Source: Ichthyophonus hoferi (Eukaryota; Opisthokonta; Ichthyosporea; Ichthyophonida; Ichthyophonidae). From it: DNA of 18,358 nt. Below the pieces are notes generated by a model. That model saw only the letters and a list, made by a program, of their open reading frames with translations, had not been told where the DNA came from and did no database searches. Shown here one piece after another: positions 9,392 to 18,358 of the stretch (position 1 is the stretch's first letter; each line of letters starts with the position of its first letter). A program made the translations under genes and the position numbers. The stretch covers positions 176,502 through 194,859 of the forward strand of contig NAOQ01000027.1 of assembly GCA_002751075.1 (NCBI GenBank), written 5' to 3'.

Positions 9392-12257
9392 TCATAGGTT
9401 TACCATTGGTGGCAACAGGGTATCCAAGGGAGGGAATGATAGGTGCATAGTGCACTTTGTAAAGTTAATCGCTTCAACAAGCCCGCCCATTGTTCCCAGT
9501 CGACCAATACAATCATCCATTTCCCGCATTTCTTCTTTAACCTCGCGACCTAGGTATGCCACCATGTGAGATGGTTGGTTATGTATGTATGTATATATAT
9601 GTTGTATATGGTGACCATGTAGGGTAGGCTTAGCTAGCAGTAGGGCATGCTACATACATACACATATACATACATACATACAGACATATATATAACTACA
9701 TACAAACATATACATATGTATATACTATCTTACATACACCTACCCTTTTCGGACGCTACTATTGAAGTAGCAATATTTGATTGGTCATTCCTACCTCCAA
9801 TCACTACCTCAGTGACCCCACCATATTTGCCATCCACCAATGGGGAATCCTTTGTGTTATCCTTGCCTGTAAGACCAACAGATTCATAATCCTTTTTTAT
9901 TGGTGCCGACACAGGTTCTATTGCAACGGCTGATGGAGTAGGAACAACGTTGTTTATCAATTGGGTTTGATTGGCTAAATGGACTTGTTGCCGACGAGTC
10001 AGGGTTCTATCGGTGATCTTATTGGTAGGCAGGGTAGTAGGTGGCTTCTTAAACAGCGTTAAATTACTGGCTGATGCCTAAGAAAAGTTGTTAAGACAAG
10101 TGATATTCCACCAGTTAACACTCATAAAAAACAGGCCAACCATGAGTAAGAAGATAGCTCATTTATAAAATAAATACATAAACACTATATAATTGGCCAA
10201 CAGTCACAGCTTCACCACTCCTTTATCTATATGTAAAGCTAAATATAGACCAGGTGAACCCAATAGGTAAGCAGCAATTATATATAAAAAAGCATGCAAG
10301 TATATTCTAGCCCACCTACCTCCGGTGGAACCTCTGGCATTTCGTGATCTTCAACAATTTCTTCCTCCATTGGCTCAACTGTATCTATTCTCTCACTATC
10401 CTCCTCCGTTTCCATTGAATCAACAGCCCTCATTTCTTCGGCCTGGTTGCTATGCAATGATTCTATTTGTCCAATCATAGAATGGCAGGGTTGAGTGGTT
10501 GGGTTGCTTAAAATCTCTGGGGCATTCAAAATCTCCTTTCCATCTTGATCGCTAGCAACACCCAATGATTGAGGGCCATTAAAATCCTTTTCATCTCTTT
10601 GTGTGGAAGTAGCACCAACCAGGCTGTCAACCAATGGCATCATCTCTACCTCATCATTATTGGTGGTAATTATAGGTGTGTCTAGACTTTTGATAGAACC
10701 TATAACAGGGGCTGTTTCTACAATCATTGGCTCTTCCATGCGATCTGAGTTCTCCTTGGCAACAATCTCGTTTTCCTCAGCAACCATGGTCGACGTTATC
10801 TCGGAAGCACCAATCAACACCAGGGGCAAGGAGCTTGGTGCATTAATTGGCTTATCCACAGACTCTTCAGTCATAGCAGGCAATAGAACAGGTGAAATGT
10901 GATTTTCATTGGCACTCAGCTCGGAGCTCACTTTGATTGGAGCGGGAGATATTATGTCGGATGATTCTTGGCAAATCAACGGGTCAAGAGAACCTGGCGA
11001 GGTCTCAAGCGACTTTTGATCATGCCCAATAGGCTGAAGGGGTTCTTGATCACTCACCCCATTGGTTGTTTCCACAGTATCCATTTCATCTGCATGTGGT
11101 GGGTCAGGTGACGTACCACATGATGTGTCACGTGATATATCACTTGATGTGTCATGATTGATCGGGGTGCCATCTTCTTGTTGTACTTCAATGGTCGCTG
11201 CGAGGGGTGCTTCTTTCTCATTGGTCATACTAACCTCTTCCTCTTCCATACCTGGCGTGTCCTCTTGTACTGGTACTGGCTGTAAATCATGATCTGTACG
11301 CACACTCATCGGTTCCTTCTCCTGGCCAATTACTAGTTTGTCTGGACTAATATGTCCAATCGTATTGGACAAACCTGGTGGTGAAGAGGCTGTTGATTGC
11401 TCAAAATTCTCAGCCAATCCCTCAGTAGCATTAATAATAGTCGCTGACTTCATTGGTTCCCCAAGTCCCACTTCATTTAATCCATCCTCATTTTGCTCAC
11501 CAATTTTTGTTGTAATTGGTGGAGGCAGCGATTGTAAATCCTGATCAATAACCTCCACGACTTCATCATGGCCTACGGTTGGCAGTTCAACGTCATTAGA
11601 TAATGCCATAGTAACTTCCAAATCAGGTAAGTCTTTCTGTAATTCTATTGGTGATTGGGATATTATATGCCGCTGTCTCATCATGGTCAGTACCTCATCC
11701 TCCTCTCCCGGGTAAGGGGAGCATGAGGGAGTCTCGGCTACAATCCTTTTCTCAATTTCTATTGGTGGTGGGGTCACCGAGGTGAAGGACTCCTTGGCAA
11801 CAACATTTAACTGTTGGCATGTCTCTGGTGATGATTGGATATTAGTAGAAGTGATCGGATCTATGGGAGGCCCAGTCAAGGTCTGCACAGATTGTTGTGT
11901 TTCCATAGCAACAGGGAGATTAGAATCATGAGATGGTTGCACGGAGAAGTGCGAGTCTGTAGAAGATTCCTTCTCACCCAGTATTTTAATGGGGGATTGT
12001 GATTGGCCCTGTTTCTGATCTAGTGGTAGTAGTTCGTGTTTTATAGATAGATCCTCTTCTATTTCATTGAATGTAGGCAATAGACTAAGGGTGCTATCTA
12101 ACTTATCATCGACTTGACCACCATTTAAGCCAATCATATCTGGCGATGGCTGCACGGTGACCTCGCCTCCAATAACCTGAAAGGATTCCCCTTCGGATAA
12201 AATAGGCACTGGTACACCTTCATGGTCCTTTGCCTCATTGGCTGTTTCACCTTCCAT
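9392..12257 (-). CDS. Unrecognised 809-aa acidic, probably disordered protein (three exons)
   Basis: Exons are 12257-10320, 10077-9744 and 9549-9392, ending at TGA. Together they make 2430 nt, or 809 aa, with phases 0 and 1 agreeing at both GTAGGT donors. Exon 1 codes 646 residues rich in Glu, Asp, Ser, Thr, Pro and Ile and nearly free of aromatic residues, so it is very likely disordered. Exon 2 adds a Lys/Pro-rich then Ser/Gly-rich stretch. The last 52 residues look folded: a charged helix-like start (REVKEEMREMDDCIGRL), then GGLVEAINFTKC and a Pro/Leu-rich end. I recognise no family. Many Pro-Ile and Ile-Gly pairs arise from CCAAT/ATTGG motifs in the codons. The ATG at 12257 follows TAAA, with an AG acceptor-like site 20 bases upstream. 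The large intact frame and consistent splicing make it a real gene. Its function is unknown. Confidence 0.82.
9580..9730. repeat. TATG/CATA microsatellite with inverted halves in an intron
   Basis: A TATG-type array at about 9580-9612 is followed by a CATA-type array at about 9650-9730. Both lie within the second intron of the acidic-protein gene. The two halves are loosely complementary and could form an imperfect hairpin in the pre-mRNA. Confidence 0.75.
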
Positions 12258-13709
12258 TTTAAGGTAAATAAAATACCTGTGATGTCAACTTACTTCAGTT
12301 AACATGGCGAGATATGATAGGCAATTAGATAAAAACACTCTAAAGATAAAGAGAGAGAAAGAGCACAAAGAGTATAAAAATACAATACATAAAGGTAGAC
12401 ACACAGGTATTAAAGTTATGGTTGAGTATGCATGTTAGTATGTAAGAGAATAAGAATATACAATATTATGTAGGTAGATACAGTAGTATCTACAGATACA
12501 TGCTACTACAAGCCATACAAACACCAAGTATTTTATTCCTTTCTACTCACCAACTGGCCCTTTTCTATTATATTTTTTTCGTAATAATATTGTAACTATA
12601 AAATTGCTAATAAAAGTACAAGTTTCGTGATTGAGTGCTCTGCTATGCAGTGAAATTATATTTTATAAGGATTATAATATATTTGATAACATTCAAAATT
12701 CTCTACTTTTTTTAGGTGCAAGTAAATATAAGTATATGTGTGCTTGCAAGGGTTTGTACTAATGTTGATTTGCCATGGAGTTATCGAAGTATAAATACAT
12801 TATATACAGGTATGATTGTTTGAAGGAAAACAATAACAAACTGCAAATAAAATTGCAGCAGTGATAACTAGAAAAGATAGCAGAGAAAACAAGAGTAGTA
12901 AATAGAGTAAATGTCGTATATATACTCACTTGTACGTTGTAGGTAAGAGTTTATATATAGTAGGCTGGTTTAGAGTATAGTGTGTAAAATTAATTTATAA
13001 AATAAAACGTCATGGTGAAACGTATATAACCTTTAATCAATAAATAAAGATAAATGTATGAACAGGTACTAAATAATAAAAACAATTACATACAGATATA
13101 CATGTAAGTATTTTTATTTAGTGTTGTTATTATTATTATCTTTCTAACAACTGCACCGTTAATCTATAAATACTCATGGATCAATAAAATAAATTGCTGA
13201 TCCGATTGGCGTATGTGGAATTACCCCTTACGTAAGTTGCTATAAATACATATAGAATTACATTAATATAGATTATTGAGTGGTGCGCGTTGTATCATCA
13301 AAAATCAAAAATACAAAGAAAATATATATATATTTTATGAATATTTACATACAAAAAAATCAAAAAATTTAAATTTAAATATACTATGATAATATTTATT
13401 GACAGTATAAATGAACTATTCCATTATATTTACATATACAAATACAACCAGTATAAATCAGGCCCCAAACGTTTCAAACATCTGAACAACGTGCACAATC
13501 TTACAACATCATGCATAGTCATAATATAGCAGGATATATCACAGATTGACCGCACATGTATTTTTAACATATCGCACATGTACATCGGATGCGAGCCAGG
13601 TTAATCTACAACTGTACTATAGTATAGTATAATATAATATAATATATTATAATATAGCATATTATATTCTTCTGTAGATTATATTATATTATCCTTAGGT
13701 AAAGGCAAT
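12258..13709. promoter_or_regulatory. Divergent intergenic region between the acidic-protein gene and NAT10
   Basis: About 1.45 kb of very AT-rich DNA separates two divergent start codons and should hold both promoters. I find no exon in it. It has only one ATTGG motif (13204-13208), although the rest of the window averages about ten per kb. A TATA-rich, partly palindromic block at about 13611-13690 lies just before the NAT10 start. An AG acceptor-like site (CCTTAG) ends 9 bases before that ATG, suggesting a 5' UTR intron or leader addition. Short A- and T-rich runs elsewhere carry no recognisable signal. Confidence 0.6.
13611..13692. repeat. AT-rich TATA/TATAATA block before NAT10
   Basis: Repeated TATAGTATA, TATAATA and ATATTATA units form an imperfect palindrome immediately upstream of the NAT10 start codon. 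It could contain the core promoter or be simple sequence inside a 5' UTR intron. The sequence alone does not decide. Confidence 0.6.
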
Positions 13710-16700
13710 ATGGTTCGCAAGAAAATTGACAACCGTATTAGGACCCTGGTAGAGAATGGTGTCAAACAACACCACCGTACATTCTTTGTTCTGGTGGGAG
13801 ATAGAGGCAGAGACCAGGTATGTAGGTAGTCATTCTAGGGAACATGTTGTTAGAGAATATTTTTTCTATTATATGTGTGTTATTCACGCGCTTTTCTCTT
13901 AACACAGATATATGTCTGAGGCTTTATTATCAGTTTCTTTCATGTTATTCCATAACTGTAAACACAGCCTCTCTTCCTCTCTTCATTTTCTCTCTAGTTA
14001 TGTTTCGACCCTATTACTTCATAATACCTTATCTTAATCTCCATAGTTTCTTCCTATTTAGCTGTTCCTACCACGCCATTATCCTCTTTTAAATAAATTT
14101 ATTACGACATATTTACACGGTTATAAAGTTAAATAAAACCCTGTAAGATATATACAGAATATAACAAAATAAATAAGAGTATAGCAATACCAAAGTTGTA
14201 TAATACTTCCCCCCTTCTCCTTACAGGTTGTTAACCTTCACTACATGCTCTCTAAGGCAGTAGTCAAGGCCCGTCCCAGTGTACTTTGGTGTTACAAAAA
14301 GGAGCTTGGATTCAGCAGGTATGATACAAAATAACATTTATCTATCCACTCAATCGTCTTTATCTGACTTTATATAGGATAACGTGGTGGTAAAGTTCTG
14401 TTTATAATATAAAACTTGTGCCTGATTGGGCGACCGGGATATCTTTTATCAATTCATTCTAAATATACTTTAATATATACATCTTTTATTTCTATCATTG
14501 TCAATATATCACATATGGTCATATATGTACTTGTAAACGTAGATGCTTACATTATGTTTAGCATTCTACGACATACTGCTATTCTTCTTTCTCTCCCTTT
14601 CCGTCCTCACTCCAGCCCATCACTACAGTAACCGTAAGAAGCGCATGCGTCAAATCAAAACCAAGATGGCGCGAGGATTAATGGATCCAGATCAGGAAGA
14701 CCCCTTTGAGTTGTTTGTTTCCTCCACTAATATCCGTTATACATACTATGCTGATTCCCACAAGATCCTAGGTAACACCTATGGTATGCTCGTACTTCAG
14801 GTATGGTGTTTTGATTGGATATGACTTTGCTTGCCCTCCTGCTGTAGCTTATCATTGGTTATAAGATGCATCAACTTACCTTTTATTGTGTTTTGATTGG
14901 ATTATGTATTGGTTAAACCACCTGTTGTCTATGATTGGATCTACGAGCGACGTACTTGCTCTCTCTTGTTTTTGATTGGACTTAACATAAATCCACTCAC
15001 CTGCTATTTATTTTCAATTGGTTCTAGCCACATTTACTAACCAATAATTACCAGGATTTCCTAAATGCCCTTTCTATATGACTAGATTGTTTAACAGTTT
15101 ATTTTTCATGATAACCTATTATATGGTTATATATCATTTATAAAAAATCTCGTTGACCAATTAAATTCAATCAGACCTTATAATAAATTTCTAAAAACCA
15201 ACCCCTAGCCTCCCTTCTCATCTAATAATTGATTTTAAATTAGATTAACATTAATCTATATTATATAATAACTATGACAACTAACCAATGACCTACTACG
15301 GTAGGACTTCGAAGCTGTGACTCCTAACCTATTAGCGCGCACCATTGAGACTGTGGAAGGAGGAGGAATTGTAGTGTTGTTGTTGAGAACCATGAAATCC
15401 TTGCGCCAATTGTACACCATGTCAATGGTAGGAGACCCATATATAGACTATATTACTATACTATTATACTACTTTATTGGTTGCTATGACACTCTTATAG
15501 GGTAATACGAGTCTGTAGAGGTAATATCAGGAAAGCGTATGAGTAGATAGTAGATAGGTATTGGTTAACTGACACTGACATTAAACCAATAGGATGTCCA
15601 CAATCGGTTCCGTACTGAGGCCCACCAAGATGTAGTTGGGCGATTTAACGAGAGATTTATCCTTTCATTGGGTGCTTGTAAAAACTGTCTCGTGCTTGAT
15701 GATGAGCTGTCTGTGTTGCCTCTTTCTGCGCACGGTCTGAACATACAACCTTTACCTGCTGTTAGCGAGGTAAGCAGAGAGAGAGGGAGAGGAAATCTTG
15801 TAAAAGAATGTTACCAGACTAATAGACCGGTCTGGTTATATAACGTATGCATATACGTACACATACGTACATATACTTATACTAACACATACTGTGCATG
15901 ATAGGACGTAGATACTCCTGAAAAAAGAGAGTTGAGGGACCTGCAAGTAAGTTTGAAGGAGACCCAACCAGTAGGAACTCTAGTTGAACAAGCTAAAACA
16001 TTGGATCAGGTTTGTACCTACATTCCGCTATACATATCTACATATATGTATATATATGTGTGTGTATGTATGACTTGCTATTGTTGCATGTATGTATATA
16101 TATGTATGTATGTATACACACATCCAATTATAACTTATGACTATACTCACACATAAACCTACCTATCTACCTACCTAGGCTAAAGCGCTACTGACCTTTG
16201 TAGAGGCTATTAGCGACAAAACACTGCGCAGTACTGTGACTCTCACGGCTGCTCGTGGAAGAGGTAAATCTGCTGCCCTCGGTCTGGCAATTAGCGCTGC
16301 AGTCGCCTATGGGTAGGTTAATTAAATTAATTAATTAATTATGTACATTCTATTGGTTGGTATTAATTAACTGCATATCATCAGTTTGAGTGACGAGGAT
16401 GTATATACACGTGCTTCTGTTCTTTCAATTTCCTTCATACGTAAAGGTTACCTTTTGGTTCCTATATTATTATATATATATGTACATACATCCATCCACA
16501 TTCACACCAAACGACACTTGGGGTTTATTGTTTTGTTTCCATTGGCTAATTATCACGCACATCTTCCTTATACAGCTATAGCAACATCTTTATTACGTCA
16601 CCATCTCCGGAAAATTTAAAGACAACCTTCGAGTTTGTGTTTAAAGGATTTGATGCATTGGAGTATGAGGTATATTTTAATGTTGTCCAATAGTATCGCT

Positions 16701-18114
16701 TGTCCTTTTCCTAAATATGGGGTGCCATATGAATACCAGTCCACGTGTTTATTACCTACATTTGTTTTTATCTTTTTTTAAATTTACTTTTGTAACTATT
16801 CAGTAGAGTAATTTTTATTGAAATTAAGAATAATGATGGTTGCTATGCTGACGCAATGATCAACCAATAGGAACATCTCGATTATGATCTTGTGCAAAGT
16901 GCCAATCCTGCCTTCAACAACGCCATTGTGAGAGTTAATATTTTCCGTCAACATCGGCAGACTATTCAGGTATAGGTTATAGTATATTGTAATGTATTAG
17001 ATTATATTGGGTGATTGGTTTTTCCCATGGTGCGCTAGAGGCCAATAAATGGCCTCGTATTCCTATCACCATCATATAGAATGCGATGAATATTGACATA
17101 GTCCAATAAAAAGACGTAATATACACCTGTCTTTTTTGTTGAAATCCTATTGGTGTATTAAAATATACGTTCAAAGCACCGCAATTCGTACTTATACTGC
17201 TTATATATGGTCTGATCTATGCCCAATCATTGCCTCCAGTGACACCCATTGACTCTTTTATCTCCCTTAGTACATCCAACCACAAGACGCCCATAAACTT
17301 GGTCAAGCTGAATTAGTGGTCATTGATGAAGCGGCTGCCATCCCTCTCCCATTGGTTCGCGCGTTAATGGGAAATTACCTTGTGTTTATGGCCAGGTGGG
17401 TAGAATTAACTTTTTAATTTTATTGCCGAACTGTGATTGGTGTTTTTTTCAAGTAGGGAATGAGTATTTGCATTTTTTTTTGTATTATGACAAGTATATA
17501 TCTCTTATTTATTTATTGGATACATGTCTAGAGACTGTTTGTCTATTGGTCTGTTGAGCGGATATATATATATACCTACCAATGAATAGTTTGATCTACT
17601 TCTAGGCCAGCAATCACAATTCCATTTGATATAATGCAATGAACATATATATAGCCTCTTGTGTATGTACTCTCTCTCCTTATACCATATATAGTATTAT
17701 GTACCTACGTGTTACCATACATACTCTCAAGCCTATCTACCTATCTATCTACCTACCTACTTAGTCTCACTCCTCCAATGTTGCAGTACAATCAATGGAT
17801 ACGAGGGCACGGGACGTTCGCTTTCTCTCAAGCTCATTAAACAATTAAGAACCCAGTCTGTCTCGTCTGCAGCCACCCAATCAGATGGAGCGACCGCACA
17901 GGCCACCACTGCCACCACTGGAGGTTAGTATTATGCACAAGATTCTGATTGGTCGTTTGTACTATATTTCATCAAGTTAGCTAACCTATATACCCATATT
18001 AGGTCGTATTCTGCGTGAAGTGCAGCTTGAGGAGCCAATCAGATACTCTGCTGGTGACCCAATTGAGCGTTGGCTTAATGATTTATTGTGCTTGGATGCC
18101 CAGGTCTCTGATAG
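13710..18114 (+). CDS. NAT10: RNA cytidine acetyltransferase NAT10/Kre33, first 12 coding exons (3' part off the window)
   Basis: NAT10 is a nucleolar enzyme that uses ATP and acetyl-CoA to make N4-acetylcytidine in 18S rRNA and in tRNA, the latter with THUMPD1. Exons are 13710-13817, 14227-14318, 14629-14800, 15305-15427, 15593-15769, 15905-16009, 16179-16312, 16576-16669, 16871-16969, 17271-17395, 17787-17923 and 18003-18114. They make 1478 nt, or 492 residues of about 1,000, in one unbroken frame. It starts MVRKKIDNRIRTLVENGV and aligns to human NAT10 throughout the N-terminal DUF1726 and the RecA-like helicase region. Walker A is GRGKS (K289) and Walker B is VVIDEAAAIPLPL (D387, E388); GYEGTGRSLSLKL follows. 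The GNAT acetyltransferase and tRNA-binding domains lie beyond the window. A Ser/Ala/Thr-rich insert sits at the end of exon 11. The identification is secure. The last donor could be at 18115 (GTAGGA) or slightly upstream. Confidence 0.96.
13818..14226 (+). other. First NAT10 coding intron (409 bp), featureless
   Basis: This is AT-rich intron sequence with no ATTGG/CCAAT motif, unlike most introns here. I see no internal exon or RNA gene. Confidence 0.6.
14319..14628 (+). other. Second NAT10 coding intron (310 bp)
   Basis: Nothing recognisable apart from one TGATTGG (14422-14428), which is the first motif after the depleted zone, and a good polypyrimidine tract before the acceptor. Confidence 0.55.
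14801..15304 (+). other. Third NAT10 coding intron (504 bp), dense in ATTGG motifs
   Basis: About ten copies of ATTGG/CCAAT occur, eight of them within 14,813-15,046, several as TTTGATTGGA. A short motif family recurs here: TGATTGGAT followed by pyrimidine-rich and TTACC/TCACC segments. No exon or structured RNA was recognised. Confidence 0.65.
15841..15895. repeat. ACGTACATA-type microsatellite in a NAT10 intron
   Basis: Irregular CATA/GTAC repeats lie in the intron before the exon at 15905. Confidence 0.7.
16026..16178. repeat. TATG, TG and CTAC microsatellites in a NAT10 intron
   Basis: The intron consists largely of TATATG, TGTGTG and GTAT arrays (about 16026-16125) and ends with a (CTAC)n run (about 16158-16176) that doubles as the polypyrimidine tract of the acceptor. 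Confidence 0.75.
16316..16342. repeat. TTAA/TAAT simple repeat
   Basis: A short (TTAA)n array lies directly after the donor of the seventh NAT10 exon. Confidence 0.75.
17396..17786 (+). other. NAT10 intron (391 bp) with a CTAC/CTAT array
   Basis: The intron contains several ATTGG/CCAAT motifs, a (TA)n run at about 17560-17572 and a CTAT/CTAC array at about 17730-17763. No exon was seen. Confidence 0.6.
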
Positions 18115-18311
18115 GTAGGATAATTAATTAGAATAATTAAGAGTTATTATATGGGATTGGCTAAAAGACTGTGTTGTATTATATATGTTATGTTGTATGG
18201 TTGTTATGTTTTAATATTGACACTGTATACCTAGATATATACCTAGCTCTAGCAATATATATGTCTTTGTTACAGATGGAAGGAAAGAACAAAGGCTGGC
18301 ATCTACCTACC

Positions 18312-18342
<31 letters not shown>

Positions 18343-18358
18343 CTATCTACCTACCTAT
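18115..18358 (+). repeat. Right edge: NAT10 intron ending in a TTAC/CTAC microsatellite
   Basis: After the last NAT10 exon the sequence is intronic. From about 18299 to the end it is an array of CTAC and TTAC units that is cut by the window edge. Confidence 0.8.

Noticed and set aside
10603-11544. Plus-strand open frames opposite the large acidic exon
   Set aside because: They are short and antisense to a 646-codon frame. Their openness follows from the composition of the real gene.
13844-14092. Hydrophobic plus-strand open frames in NAT10 introns, also at 14416-14631 and 16386-16619
   Set aside because: They are low-complexity translations of AT-rich intron or microsatellite sequence, and splicing removes them.
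18276-18310. Possible thirteenth NAT10 exon after TGTTACAG
   Set aside because: The phase fits, but the translation does not resemble NAT10 at this point and runs into a microsatellite. The true next exon is probably outside the window.
1-18358. Transposons, tRNA or rRNA genes, CRISPR arrays, viral fossils
   Set aside because: No terminal repeats, reverse transcriptase, transposase, capsid or integrase motifs, and no recognisable tRNA or rRNA boxes were seen. The repeats present are microsatellites and one local tandem array.

Overview
The window is eukaryotic nuclear DNA from a compact, AT-rich, intron-dense genome, most probably an animal. Four protein-coding genes can be read, with 33 coding exons in total. 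Every coding intron is GT-AG, and the reading phases agree across every junction. The small introns, tight gene spacing and gene content fit a sponge (Amphimedon queenslandica is my guess), but the species cannot be proved from sequence alone.

Layout. (1) 140-1630, + strand: the last five exons of the V-ATPase subunit H gene (ATP6V1H). (2) 1631-2973: a convergent intergenic gap. (3) 8905-2974, - strand: a 15-exon d4/DPF (BAF45-type) chromatin reader with a Requiem N-terminal domain, one C2H2 finger and a double PHD finger, about 611 aa. (4) 12257-9392, - strand: a three-exon gene for an unrecognised 809-aa acidic, probably disordered protein. Its first exon alone codes 646 aa. (5) 12258-13709: an AT-rich divergent intergenic region. 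(6) 13710 to the window end, + strand: the first 12 coding exons of NAT10/Kre33, the RNA cytidine acetyltransferase. The gene continues past the window.

The gene products belong to separate housekeeping processes: proton pumping, SWI/SNF chromatin remodelling and rRNA/tRNA acetylation. Nothing here looks like a functional cluster. The unknown gene and the DPF gene lie head-to-tail 486 bp apart, and their splice phases would allow read-through splicing.

The strangest feature is not a gene. The pentamer ATTGG/CCAAT, often as TGATTGG, occurs about 190 times by hand count, roughly five times what base composition predicts. It sits in both orientations in introns, intergenic DNA and coding exons. 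It nearly vanishes between about 12.24 and 14.42 kb, which is the divergent promoter region and the 5' part of NAT10. A second oddity is a four-copy tandem repeat that has copied the 5' splice site of an ATP6V1H exon. No transposon, tRNA, rRNA, CRISPR array or viral element was recognised.
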